Part shown: positions 12,901 through 27,900 of the stretch, in pieces | How the letters are laid out: each line of letters starts with the position of its first letter | Position numbering within the stretch: the first letter of the stretch is position 1 | Origin: Mactromeris polynyma | Lineage: Eukaryota > Mollusca > Bivalvia > Venerida > Mactridae | Direction: 5' to 3' | DNA: 64,000 nucleotides | NCBI GenBank assembly: GCA_032209605.1 | Contig: JASFXZ010000001.1 | Coordinates: 41,358,619 to 41,422,618 of the forward strand | The notes under the pieces: generated by a model | The model's input: the letters and a program-made list of their open reading frames with translations, nothing else | Told to the model about the DNA's origin: nothing | The model's database searches: none | Translations under genes and position numbers: made by a program

Positions 12901-15900
12901 TAGCTCTTGTCTAAAGGTGTGACATGAACATAACAAAATATGAGACTTCCATGACAAAACCTGTATTAGTGACGTTGGTAAATGACATCAAGAATTTCCC
13001 AATGCAAGTTCTGATGTCACAAATGAAGCACTTTCTCCAAAATGATTATGTTGTCTTAATTGCGATTTCTAGAATGAAATGAACATGGTAATTAGTATGT
13101 ATAATTTGTTTTTTTCCATTTGATGAACAGAATAACTTTTAGAATTATTAAACGTACACTTGAGTAAAGTATTTCAACGTCGACATCATCATTTTGTAGT
13201 TTACTTCTGCATTTTGTTCCTGATATTGGAATGGCTATAAATTTTCAAAAAGAAAAAAAGGATGTTAGATTTTAATAATTTTGGTTTTGAAAACTGAAAA
13301 TGGATTTTTTGGTCACTTATACAGGTTTTGTCATGGAACAGCTCATTTGAACTAAAAGTTCTTCCTATAACATGCTGATAAACACTATGCACATATTTGA
13401 CTTCCAGGATTTTCAGCAGTAAAAACGTTTAGGTCAAGCGTAAACTATTAGTTTTGGTCGTGTTTCCGGAAATGGACATTTTTTAAGGCCATAAGTTGTG
13501 AGAAACACTGCAACAAAATTAAAGCAGCATCATGCAATTCTGTCACTTATTACAGAAATGTATGTGTGCCAGGTCAGCAATTTACGTCAGCAGTGTCAGC
13601 TCCTAGTAAGGCATCGTATCTAAGTCGGCCTTTGTTTATGTTTAATGTTTAAACCTATTTATTTTTCATCAACTTATACTAATCACTCCCGATGACTGCT
13701 TTCTGTATACCAACCAGTACTCTCGCCAAATTTAGGGATTGTGAAGTTTGTGATCAAACCCTGCTATTCGTGGGGCTCTAACTCACGACCTTCGGATCAG
13801 GAGTCAGATGCTCTACCCCTTGACCACCGCGCCTCTCTCTTTTGTAGTCCTTACATATTTGCAATGCATGTTCATGTAATGTTATATGCTAATTTAGGAC
13901 AAAAACAATGAGGCCCTTGAATTTGGGACCCCCTCTTGATCTAGGATTAGATACTGACAAACCTTTTTTGCCAAAATATCAGCGGTGGTCAGGAACACCA
14001 GCTTGATGTCGATCTTATTTGGTATACTAAGTAGTTATTGATTTATATAAATGTTTCAGTAAGCTCGTCTAACCATTATGTTTCAGATATTGATGAAGAT
14101 GGGGAGAAGATTACAGTTCGCAGTGATGAAGAACTCAAAGCAATGTTTCAAATGGTTAGTCAGCAATAATGATATAGTTTGTCCTCTGTGTTCCTTATCA
14201 TGGATGTTTAAAATCAAATGTCTACTTTGGTTACATGAGATTTGATTCTTGAAAATGCAAGTGCATGTTGCTCTAATATCTGCTAATTGTTTATGAGAAT
14301 TATAAGAATTAATCAATTTTCACTGCCTTCTGGTATTGATAGAACTATTCCGCTCAAGGGTACTGCGTTGGGGGGAACGAGGCTCTGCTGACTTACTGCG
14401 TAAATTGTAACCTAAGTGATGGGATATTTCAATCCGCACTTGAAGCCAATGATGGAAGCTTTCTCTTGCATACCTTTTTAAAAAGTAAAAGACAAGATTA
14501 AATGAAATGACTTACGTTTTAAGGACTTTTTGCTTATTAAGTATTATCTTCCAAAATCATTCTAGTTATTATTCAATGTTATGTTATATCATTGCCTGAC
14601 ATCATCAGCTCGGATCAAGGTGGGGGTGTAAGATAGAATTTTCCAGCACCGATACACGGGGAATCCTGGTCTGGTATGCAAGAAAGTAGCATAGATGACA
14701 CGGTGGTAGTTGTTTCTAAATACTTTTTAAAGAATATATTTATCAATCAAAATATCAATCAAATCAATAGTTTTTTATGTACTTTGGGGTAGGTTTTGCT
14801 AAATGTTCATTGTTTCGAGTTAAACTGGTATATGTGTATGTGTATGTGTTATGATAATTACTTGATAAGAAGTTTTATCAAGTATGTTATACAAGTAGAA
14901 TGTTATAATTTTTCATTTCAGTATTTGTGTGAAGTTTCAGATGAAGACATTAAGAGGGGTTTGATACCCCCAGTTACTATTTACCCAAGAGGTAATGTGT
15001 CTTTCCTTCTCAATATTAATATTCTGACTAAGATTAAAGTAAATTCATTTTATACTTTGATAAGATATGATTGCATGTATTGCTTTTTGTTTAAGCAGTG
15101 TTTTACTTTGCAGAAAAATATCAATATATAAAAGGTATTTTTTCGAATGTTTTCGTGCATGGAATCTTCATTTCTTTAAGATATCTGATATTTTACTTAC
15201 TTTATTTGTTGCCCTTTTCATGTATTGGTATAAAAGTATATCTGCTTTTATTTCAGTTGGAAAAACTCCAAAGGACAGAAACAGATTTGATCTTAAAGTA
15301 AGAATCATTTTGTTGTACTTGACTGTAACATTGGTAACTTATGGTTATGAATTTATAATTTCTGGCCTAAAATTGTTTGGAATAGTTTCAAAAACATTGA
15401 TACTCTGACATGTAAGAAAGGGGTGTCACAATATATACGGGTCTATTAGTGTATCGCAATATACCGTCAATCTTCATTGTACCACAGTATATAAAATACA
15501 ATGTAATTGATAATAGATGTCCGCAATATTTCTCAGCTACCAACAACCAGAGTTTATTTGTGTTTTTTTTTCCAGATAAAAACACAGAAGGGTGCAAGTA
15601 AGCCTGTTCTTGCTCAAAACAGGAATGTACAACCTCAAAGTCATAGGTAGGAAAGAGTTTGAAAATACTACTTTGTCATAATAATATAATTATATCTTCT
15701 GATAGTATTTACTTCAGAATCAGACTCCCATCTTGCATGAAAACTTGTTTATCCCTAAAGTGTGTAATTTTCCCTCAAAATAATCCAATTGGGAAATATC
15801 ATGTAGATGCATTAATACATGATTTGATTGTGGCAAGTGCAGTTAATTGTAGATGCAAAGCTTGATAGTATAGTATTATATTTTTGTCTGCATGTAAAAG

Positions 15901-18900
15901 CAGCATGATATTTTTTCCTCGTCTCATACGGTTGCATGGTTGTTTCCTATCACTGATTTCTCAAAAAGATCTTCTGTTAGTTTAATGTTGACATGTATCT
16001 AAACCGAACTTAGCCTATTTTAGACGCCAAAACAAAAGTAGGGAATTTGACAAATAATACAGGACGTACTAATTTATCATTTTCCTTAAGAAAATCGAAT
16101 GACATTAAGTGTCATTGCATCAAATAAGTTTTTCAATAAGATTTTTATATCATTTATGTTAGAAATTATCACAACAGTTTATGCCTTGCGTCATGTAGTG
16201 ACAGAGAAATAGTGTCGAAGAAGTAAGGAGTTAAATCACCTATTTATTGCAAATTGTATCAAATTCGATGTTTTTAGCAATACTTGTTTATTTAGGAAAA
16301 CATAATCATCATTTCCGACATATTGTGCATCATTTAACTAAGATTAATACATTGAAGATTGAAGGGTGAAAGCAGAACTAGTTTATTGGCTTGGTTATTA
16401 TGTTCCCCCTGAAGGAGGAGTAAATAGCTGCAGCTTCGTCCGTCTGTTCGTCCGTGTGTCCGTTCCGCATTTGTGTCCATGCTTTTTCTTAGCAACCACT
16501 GTAGGGATTTAATGGAACTTAATGGGAAGCCTCACTACCAAGAGGAGCTGTACACATTGTCAGCCTGTTTCAGTTTGATGATTTTTCACATACTTCAGGG
16601 AGCATCCATCGGTTCTACAGATTGTCTTGTTTTGTACACATACATTCCCCATGGAATGTTTATGACACTAAAATTTTGTATGTTATTGTTCATGTTAATT
16701 ACTGTACATAGTTCTTATTTACGACATTTCAGATTTAGTAACGAGGTTGCAATGGGAGAACCTATGGAACACAGTCACATGATGCGATCTTCAGCCAATG
16801 AAAAAATAGCTGCTCAAGGTCATGGCAGTCAATATGGAGCACCTCATGATATGGAAAGCCCACTACCTGGTACCCTGCATCATGTTAGTCCAGGACAGCC
16901 GAGAACCAGTCCTATGTCGTCTGGTTCCATGCATCAAGTCAGTCCAGGACAGGCGAGAACCAGTCCTATGTCGTCTGGTTCCATGCACCAAATCAGTCCT
17001 GGCCATTACTCACCACGAAATCAAAGTACTGCTGATAACATAAAACAAATATTGACTTGTGGGAAAATATCTGCTGACGATTTAGTTCAACAATGTTTGT
17101 TAGGTGTTGGAAGTGGTGGTCAAGTCTACAAGTAAGATAGGATTGTGTTTGTTTAGTTGGTGGGATTTTATAGCTATTGTCAGTAATTGTACTCAATGGA
17201 GTGTACACATAAAATGATACTTACAGTCAGGCAATATTAACCAAGTACTCTTGAATATTGGTACTATCTGTGAATTGCCATCTGCAAAATATGAGGAGCG
17301 ACTTTCTGTATATGTATATTTATAATTATTAGTGCCAATGCTGTGGTAGAATATTGCCTGTTAAAGGTTCATAGTCTTATATTTTTGACAAAATTTCCAT
17401 AGTCATAAATATGATAAAATCGTTGGTAAATGCCTTCATACAGATGTACATGACATTGTACTCTACCACTCTGTATTGTCACATTTCTTACATGTTTCTG
17501 AAAACCGCGAATACATGTGTTTGATACCGGTATTTTCTATACTGACATATGCGCTGAGTTAGCGCTAGCATAAGATAAGAAAATACCTGTATCAGACTCA
17601 GTTTTACAGTTCCGTGTAACTTTTTACACAAGTTGTAATCCGATGTTTTATAGTACGTCTGTATGAAGGCAGTAACATGCCATTTTCTAAAACTTATTAC
17701 TTGACATATTTGGTTAGAAAATAAGACTACCTTTGTTCCAGGAGAAGGCTTTTGAAGTAGTAAATAAGATGAGATAAGATACTGTTCCTTTTAGTTTGAC
17801 ACCTATGTTTGTAGAAGTGATCAAGTTTCAGTTTACACACATGTAAAAACAAAAGCTGTTTTATGTGTTATTTCAAGATATCTTAAATATTAGCAGATGA
17901 TCAGAGCATATGAAGAATTTTCCTTCCTATTCAAATATACCCTGATATCCAGAAAATGAGTTGATCTTGATAATGAGCCATCAATTTCTTGCTGCAAAAA
18001 TATACTTACAGTTGAGGGTGTTGATTTTATGCTTTGATTATGTGTGTAAATTTTGCAAATTTAGTTGAAAAAGTGAAGTTACCCTGTCCTGAAAATAAGC
18101 TGCAAACAGAACTACTCTGAATATTAAAGTATAAATTTGGGTTTTTCCCTCTAATCCTGCAGTACAAACAACAATATACTGTTAACATTGTAATTGAATT
18201 GCCATGAAAACAAAGGCAGGAATTAAACGTCTGACTGGACTTCAATTGACCTTAAATTAAATTTTGTTTCTACCACTGATTAAAACGCATTTTAGCGAAT
18301 TCTGGACGTCATCTAATCCTTAACCAAAATGTAAAATAAGCTTATTTTTAGGGATCTCATAATATTGTTATATTTCTTATTGATATTTCAGAACTTTCCA
18401 TCAACCATCACAGAGGTTAATGGCCGTTAAGGTAGACAATTTTCTACTGTTTGGTGACATTTATTGTGGTTTATATTTATCCATTAGATGGATATTCACG
18501 TCTTTTTACTGATTGATAACGAAGGTGATACCGCCGTAATCATTCGGATAAATGTCTCTTCAATTCTTTAATGAAGTTTTTTTATAGTTGATTTGTGGCT
18601 GTGTATTTATGGAAAAAATGCAAGTGCTTGTATTGGAATGAAACATGAGCTATTGTGGAATCAAAATTAGCTGAGAATACTGTTATTGTGTACATCATAA
18701 TTATCTATTGGTGAATATTTTACAAAATGTGTTTTTATTAGCTAAACATTTGCATGCCGGCGTGTGTGTGTGTGTGAGTGCGTCCGTCCGGATTTGGTTT
18801 GTCCGGACCATTACTCTGTCATTTAATTGGGGATTTTCATATTACACAAATGTTCACCATGATGAGACGGTGTGTGGGGGCGCAAATGTGAAAGTCACAC

Positions 18901-21900
18901 TTGGAGGTCAAACATAAAAAACGGGTCTAATTCATCTTGTTGGGAATGTTACACTCTTATTTATTTGGGAATTTCAAATTACTTTTTACAAATGTTCACT
19001 ATGATGAGGCATGCAAGACCCATGTCCGTAGCAGACAGTGTCCTGCATTAGTCCTGTGTTTTTCAAAGAACAAGGTCACACTAAGAGGTCAAAGGTACAA
19101 AAGAGGGTCTGAAATATCTCGTCCAGAATATGACACTTGCATGCTCAAAGATCGAGATCTAAGGTCAAAGATTAAAAAATGTGTATAATAGATACGCACT
19201 GCATAGAATAATATAAACATAATTATTCTCTTCATATATTGACAATTAGCAGGCTTGACATGTTGCTCTTTGGCATACAGTGTTAAGTACATGTTTAACT
19301 TGACTGTATGTTTCATGTTTGATTTTGAAATATTCATTCAGAAATCTTTTTTCAATGCAAAATGCCACTGAGGAAGAAAATGACTCCATTTGCTTAGAAA
19401 TGATACCACTATGATAGGAATTTAGATTGATGATGTGGAAATAAAACATCATCTGATATAGCAATGTTCCCAGCTTTGAGTCCTTGTTGTGTAAATATAA
19501 TTTTATTGCGTGATCTTGCAGGTTATTCATCTAGATGTTGATATTGAAGTTCAGAAAAAAATACTTCTTGAGTTAGAAATCTTATATAAGGTAAGGAGTT
19601 TGAATGGAAGTATCAGCAGCGTTTGTGATTGTAGCTGTGTGGATTGCTATAAGATGGTTTTATCATGGTGATATTATGTATTGATGAACATATTAAGTTG
19701 TATTTTCTGTAATATTTTGCCTTGAATGACGATGATGAATAAAATGTTACCTCCGATCAGTAACTTTTGAAAGGATGGATGGATTCTATTTATTTTGGGC
19801 ATGTAAGCATAGGAAAATAAAAGAATTCGATTTCAGTCACAATCCACCAATATTTGGGAGTTATGGCCCTTTTTTTACTTTTTAATGAAATCGAACACTA
19901 ATCTAGCACTCATTATGTTTTTCATATTTGACATAACCTTTGAATGTTTTTCATAATCACAGTACATTGTATGGATATCTATTGCAATATTTCAGTGTGA
20001 TTCCCTTTCCATTATTGCCTTTTATGGAGCCTATTTTATAGAAAATCAAATCTCAATTTGTACAGAGTTCATGAATGGTAAGTTTTAAATTCTATCCTGA
20101 TCTCTTTATTATATAATCATCAGGCTTTAATTTTTGGACTCTAAATCTTGTTCTTACATGTGATATCTAATTTTCGTTCAGTGGTCATTAATTTATGTTC
20201 CACTCATGTGATTTGTGTATAGTCATGTACAGTGTATTTTCATCTGTTGCATCAAAGATTTCCACTTAAAGCAGGTGGTTGATTAATACAAGTATATTGA
20301 GGATAAAAATGCTCCCGGTGATTCATTAACTGCTCAAGGTGGCTGCTTTGAACAATTGACTCTTCACACAAATTCCGTGTATTAATCTTTTAACTCAAAA
20401 TCTAATCAATATTGTACATATACCTTGAACAATGTGTACACAATTTGTATGACTACTATGAGTATTACTCACATAAATTAACCTGATCCCCCTGAACTCT
20501 TTTAGCATATTTTCACAGTAGACTAATGATCTAAATGTATCTTCATCTCTAATCCGATTAACTATATTGATGAACACATTTAGTCTTTTTATAATATATT
20601 ATGAAGGAAATCCACAAATGTAATGGTTTCTGTTACTGCAACCAAAAATACCGATGATGCAAGATCCTCTCGCGGAAAGTTATATAGTCAGTGTAATCAA
20701 TGTATTATATATTCCTGCATAAAGGTCAGGATCAGGTTAACATGTTCGGACTATATTTTATAGGAGGGTCATTGGATAAAAGAAAACCCATTCCAGAGAA
20801 TGTGTTAGGTCACATGGCTGTTCGAATGGTTCAAGGTCTTCTGTATATGTGGAGTCTGAAAATTCTGCATAGAGGTAAACTGCATTCTTTCTTTACCCTG
20901 TTCTATGGCTTTCCTTCATTAAACATACTTGAACTGTCCCATGACAAAACCTGTATTATTGACCAAAAATCCATTTTCAGATTTTTACATTTTCTAACAG
21001 TTTAATTTAGCACTACAAATCGGACATCTGCTTTTCTTTTTATAGCGATTTTAATATATAAAGACAAAATAGAAAAGTAAACTACAAATGAGCACCGCTG
21101 AACGATTTCCAACCTCTTCTTTAAGTGATGTAATTTCCACAAAACGTCATGTGACGTCACCATGTACTTGCAGTAAGGAATATTTATCCCACATGGCAAT
21201 ATAAAAAGTGGCCATATGGAGTTAATATTGTTTCCTGCTTGCAAATAGTGTCATCACATGTTGCATTTTTCTTGAAATGAAGTCACTTACAGAAGAGGTT
21301 GTAAATTCCATTGCAGCACTCAAATGATGATGTTGCCTCGCTAGAAACGCTTTACTCGCATGTAGGTCTATGTTAAATTTCATTCTTAAAAAATACTTTT
21401 GTGTTTTCCATATAAATATAAACAAATTTTATAACATTTAAAACCATTTCCATGTTCATTATGTTCTAAACAAAGCTTTCATTGGGAAGTACTTGTCCAT
21501 AGCCAATGTGACTAACGTAGGTTTTGTCATAGAAACCACTCACGGTCTGTAGAAAGAAAAGTGATATACAAACCTGACTTGCTCCTCTAAAGAAGATGTG
21601 TAAAGACTCAATCCAAAACCAATTCATCCTAGACTGTCATTGGTATAAATTCCAATTGCTGAATACTGACGGTTCAAATGCAATTACTGCAATCTTTTCA
21701 CAATATGAAAAAATTTGATGAGGGGCAATTTACATTTCATTTTTTACTGACTACTTTTCATACATTTGTACTCTCATCAGATTGATAAGATCTTAGGCAA
21801 CCAAATTTTCTGTTTGATTAAAATATTTTAGTTTTATACAATTTTCCAACCAGAATCATACGTCCTAACTCAAATCTACGTTTGGCTCTTTTCAGACTAA

Positions 21901-24900
21901 CCTTTACTTAATGGTGATTTAATGAAATTGTCATTGATTTCTAATTCTTATGTTCCTGTTTCCAAGGATATCGGGGTTGTCCATCTGTTTGTGCCTTGTT
22001 TGACTTGTGTTCTTGTCTTCCATTGTTGTATTTCAGATATCAAACCTTCAAATATTCTAGTCAATACAGAGGGTGAAGTGAAATGGTGTGACTTTGGTGT
22101 CAGTACTCAGGTGAGTTGTGTTTGATAGTTTACAAATAATTCAATTACTGTCGGACCTCGTTTATTCAAGTCAATTCAAGTAAACTTTATTTAGAAGTCG
22201 GTTTGTTATAACATAGAAAACACAAGCTCTACTGTGTCCCAACTATAACAGTGAAACATGAAAGCAGATATCAATACATTTAACATAACAGAATACATCT
22301 ACATAAAACAAGGTAGCATGCATTAATACACAACCTTTTATAAGAATACAAAATGTACCGGGTATCACCCGAAATAAATATCAGTCCCAATGTATGTTCT
22401 TATGCACATCAAATTAAATGCGGCTATTTGAAATCATGTATTATTCGAAATAAAATTTTGGACACGATGCATTGGTTTGAACGTGGTCCGTCTGTATATC
22501 AAAGATATCTGTTGGTTTTCGTAGAAGATTGATTACAGTTCTCCTAAGCTGTCACTTAGAATTAAGCATGCATAGGAATGTGTGGAATTCACATAGATCA
22601 ATAGTTAGCCGGTTATTTCTAGTCTAAGATGGAAATATAATTATTATAATGTATTATATAATATGATACTGTGGGCCTTTTTAAGTTTGAGTTACAAAAA
22701 ATAAATTATTTTGACATAAAACATTGTTAGTCTTGAAAATAAATATCAGGACTAATAATTTCTAGTACTACCCTTTGCTAGAACCAATTACGTCAGTCCT
22801 AATGAGTTTGACCCAAAAAGATTCCACTGTATATGTTCTGAGAATCAATAGAATAAACATCATTTATGTGTCATTTATGTTGAAACAAACGTATGCATTC
22901 TTGACTTTGGAAAGTTTGTGTATACAATTAACTGTATTTTTGTCTTATATTTCAGCTTGTTGAATCAATGGCATTAAGTCATGTTGGAACCAACGCATAC
23001 ATGGCAGTAAGTTTATTGTCTCATTATTTGTATATATTAGTTTAATATAAAAGTCTGAAAATTGGCTAAAAGCTAATTAGACCACTGTATAATAACCACA
23101 GGGGATTGTCACAAGCTGTCTCCCTTTATATCCCTTACAGAGTTTTCTCCCTTCATGCCTTCTATAGTATACGAGTGTTGCCATGACAAAACCAGTATTA
23201 CTGACATTGGTTATGATGTCGAGTATTTCCCAATCTAAGTTTTGACGTCACAAACTTAATATTGGAATTGCTATAAAAAGAAAAGTAGACATCCAATTTT
23301 ATTACTTTTGGTATTGAAAGAAACTTGAAACATATATCTGTTAGATAATGTAATAACCTGAAAATGAACGTTTTGGTCACTAACACAGGTTTGGTTGTGG
23401 CACACCTCATAGAACTATATATACATATACTATATTATGTACATATCCCTTTTCTAGTATATGTATAAACTACTAAACTGGTGTATACATAATATTTATG
23501 TTGTAATAAATACATCTCTCCCTTTATCCCTTCTGTAGTAGATGCATATATTGTACTATATACATATACTATAGAAGGGATAAAGAATGGATAAAGGGAG
23601 AGAACTCGTGACAATCTCCTGTGATAATAACTGCAAAGTTATCTTCCTTTATTTCGTAATAATTTCTTGTTTATGAATTATGGAATGACTGGAATTTAAT
23701 TATAGCACGTAATTAATCTGTTGATTTATTCTGTGTCTGTTCTGTTTTCACACAGCCTGAAAGAATAAAAGCAGAAAACTATGGTGCTCCATCTGAAGTA
23801 TGGAGTTTAGGAGTTACAATGTATGAGGTAATAATGATACACATTACAGTAATTGCAGTAGATCCTATCGACCATTTGATGAAAACGACACTCTGTGGAC
23901 AACTTCCTCACACTTCATTTGTGAGACCATGCAGATTACTGTCTCATATAATTCATACATGGGGCTTTACAGATAATAAATTACCGTATAACAGCATAAT
24001 ATCACATGTCTAAAAGTTCATGAATTGGTGATTCTGGATGTTTCAGAAATGTGAATTGCTGAAATCATTTTGCCAGTAATATCAACACATATCATACAAA
24101 TGGATATAATATAACCGAATGTAGGTACTATATATATACAAATCAATTGAGCAGTGCATTTATATAAGGTTTGATATTTATGACTGTATCATATAATTCA
24201 TACATGGGGCTTTACAGATAATAAAAATACTACAACGGTTAACCAATCAGTCATACAAAGTCATCAAGAACATGGTGTTGAGCTCTTATTTATAACTTGC
24301 GAGATTTCAATACATTTGTACATTGTATTTAGTCTTTATGAAGGGTTGACAGTGCATCCATACTTGTACTCATGCACTATATTATTGGGTCATACTTATA
24401 TATTAAATATATACGTTGCTTTTTATTTTCTTAGAGATTATGCAGTGAACTGCTTTGTAATGAACAGCCCTGATTCTGGGTCTTATCTGTATGCTGTTTA
24501 AATCTGATATCAATTATCATTGTTGAAACAATGGCATAATGATCATCATTGGCCTAATAAATGCTTCTGGTTACCGACCCCTGAGTAGCTTAAAGGTGTC
24601 ATTTTAGAAAAAAAGTTATCACTGATATGTTGTATTTTTTTTGTCTTACAGCTTGCCACAGGAGAATTCCCCTTTGAAGAAGTAAGTGCAATTTCCAACA
24701 TATTTTATACATTAAAGTGAAGTCGGTTCTAATTCAGGGATGAGTTTATGTAATAGACCTTGAAGTAGTGTGTAATATCACATTTCTGTGTATTTTTTGT
24801 TGTTGCTGTCCACACAAGTTTCTTTCTCAAGCCAGAGTGAGGTCAGCTTCTGTCACTAGTTGACAGGGGTTCCATTTTACCTTGGAGTTGACCTTTTGAC

Positions 24901-27900
24901 CCTTGGAATTTCCAAAATACCATATTTTGACCCTTAAAATGGTAAAATCCAGTCAAAAATTATCAAATGACCCTTGACATTCAGCACCTAGTGGAACCCT
25001 TGGTTGAGATACCTACTGTTGTAGCATTTGTTCCACTGTTGGCTAAGTTTAGTATCTTGTATTTCCAACACAGTCTGGTAAAATTAGTGCTGATATGTTG
25101 GTTAAACTAGGTTATTTATTATTGATTTATAAATTACCAAAAATGACAGAATGGTGCTAATTTATATCATGTGAAAATGGTTACTTAATGCATTTTTGAC
25201 CTGTCACAATGTGCCACTTAGTTCACACTATCGTTATATATATTTTAAATATTAGTTTCCAAAATTATCATAGTACATGTACATGAGTTAATAATACATG
25301 TATTGTAAATGAGTATTAATGTTTATTATTCATTTATATCCTATTTTCAGTTGACAAAAGACACAAATGTAAGTAAACCAGAGACATCTCATGACTTCAT
25401 TAATGTTAGAATTAGATGTTTTACAATTTCGGTACTTTTTATGCCCCTGCCATCGTCAAATTGTGAAGAGCCATAAAGTGTTACCGCTGTCTGTCCTTCC
25501 ACTTGTTTGTGTTGGTTTCTTATCAATAACTCTTAAAAGGACGGATAGATTCAATTTGGATTGGGCATATAAATACTGGATAATTAAATACAGGTCTCCT
25601 TTAATTTGGAATACAATCCAATTTTTGAAGAAGTTATGGCCCTTTTTCAACTTAAAAGCCCACCGTGGAAGCATCTTATGGACACATATATTTTACACTT
25701 GCAAATTAAGCAAAAAATTCTGTATATTTATTGCAAATATTTTCTTAACCTCTTAAGGATATAGAAGATAACAATTCACATTTTTTGGCAGTAAACCACC
25801 AGAGAGCTGATGTTAATTTCTCTTCTAATTGTACTTTGTTTCGTAATATTTTAAAATTATTTAAATATTTAAATTCATTAATTACATTTTAATGCATAAA
25901 ACTTCTACTTTATTCTTTGATAAGTCACTGCATTGTTGCAACATTTTGTTATCTATACTTTACAGCTTTACTGATACAATTATTTCCTTTTTTACAGCTT
26001 CTGAAAGTGTGCAATTCCATATTAGAAGCGGTAAGTTACTTGAAAATTGACTACTTGCACAAACTATGCCGCTGGAATAACTTTTTGATAGTTGACAATA
26101 TTTTTCTTTAAGTATTCTCTATCTTGTAAACATTAAAATTAGGTTTACATCACTATGTGACATGCATACTTGTTACTAATAAAGTTTATGTCAGTTAAAT
26201 AATTGCTACAGCGAGTAGCAAGAGTTGTATTGTCAAGTTTGTAATATTCAGATTTAAAGTTATATACTTTTCGTGTTCTTCAAAATAGTTATATAATGAA
26301 CATATTTAGGTTTTCGAAAAACGTTTGACTTTCTTTAATGTGTAGTTTTACGCTTGCCTATACATTTTTTTGTATTTTATTTTTCAGAACGCACCTGTAT
26401 TACCTGACCACAAGTTCTCACCAGAGTTAAGGGACTTTGTTTCAAAATGGTAAAACACTGATTCCCTGGCACAGAATTATAACTGATACTTGCACATAGC
26501 ACTCAAATCTCAAAATGTACTCTTACTGGTCTGATAGAGGAAATATAAGCATGGAACATGTATACAAATGTCAAATGAGCATGGCATATTATGGAGTGTG
26601 GTCCATTTTCTTTAAAGTTTCAGTGTGATAATGAGATATGTGAGTATTCATTGCGTTTTAGTGTCACATTTCACACTCAGACTCAATAATTACTCCCCAG
26701 TCTTTTTTCACATTCTAATCTCTACACAAACATTGGGCTACAAAGAATGTTAAATATTCATCTACAGTCAAACCTCATTTATTCGAAACACTTCTATCCG
26801 AATACTTCGCATCATCTTAAATAAATATCAGGTCCCGATGTATCTTCTTATGAAGTGAATGATATTGGCTATTTGAAACTATGTACCATTCGAAATAAAT
26901 TTCGGAGCTGATGAATTCGAACAACACGAGGTGCAACTGTAACTTTATCATACATTTTTCATACTCAAAACGAGATACTGTCGGGTACTATGAGTATGTT
27001 TTGTAACACGAGATTTGAGTGCTGAGTGTTACTGAGTATAATTCTGGGCCCAGATAAAGTCGAACCAGAAGATGTTTGAATGAAGACATTTATGAATATA
27101 TTTCCATCCATTTTAAAGCTGTTTTAAAATACCTTGCATGTAGCAAAAAGGTTTGCTTTATAAACTTATTTAGCCATTAGATTTTTTAAGAGTTATGTAT
27201 TCTTTTTGATTTGCTGGTGCTTTCATCGTGTTCTTCTAAAAACATACTTATTTAAATAGAGCATCTTACATGAGTGGTCATTTATTATTTAGTTTATTAA
27301 GCAAGTCTTCTAAAACGAGTCATTTATCGATTTAAATGACAAGTTTAATAAATTCCATTAAGATATGAAGACGCATGTAAGATTCTATTTATGATAGATA
27401 GCAGATATAGCTGATTGTGGTCAAAATATAACCTTGACCCCCTATATGCAGGGAAAGTATGGTGCCTTGGTAAACAAAAGCTGACAACAAAAAGTAGTCC
27501 CAACTATTTTATTTTTTATTTTCCAACCATACGATACACGTTCAAATAATTAAATTACAGAATATATTCAATTTAACAAGACAATAATTTTGATTGAAAT
27601 AAAATGTCATACTGCATACAAAATAAATATTTAGCAATGTCAACATCATTTGAGCCTGTCTATGTCACGCTTGTTTTGTTGTGACGTCACATGTGAGTTG
27701 TTATTTCATTAGTGAATTATCGAAAATGATACATGTGTGTAATGACCAATATACTCTGTGTGTTATGTTTATAAATATAAATACATTTATCTCTCATCAG
27801 TATGTTATTATCGCGACAGTCCTTGCAAGTGTTGCTATAGAGTGAGTCCTTGGTTCAACTCTTTATATGTTCATTGAAATTGTTAAAATAATGCATTACA

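Noticed and set aside
13735..13832. tRNA gene
   Set aside because: The boxes are tRNA-like but there is no intact cloverleaf or acceptor stem; a SINE relic fits better.
15067..15408. Overlapping hydrophobic ORFs in MAP2K5 introns 4-5
   Set aside because: AT-rich chance frames; the real coding here is the 41-nt exon 15257-15297 between good splice sites.
16473..16732. N-terminal extension of the MEK5 exon 7 frame
   Set aside because: The open frame continues upstream, but a clear acceptor at 16731-16732 joins exon 6 in phase and the upstream part is a dispersed repeat.
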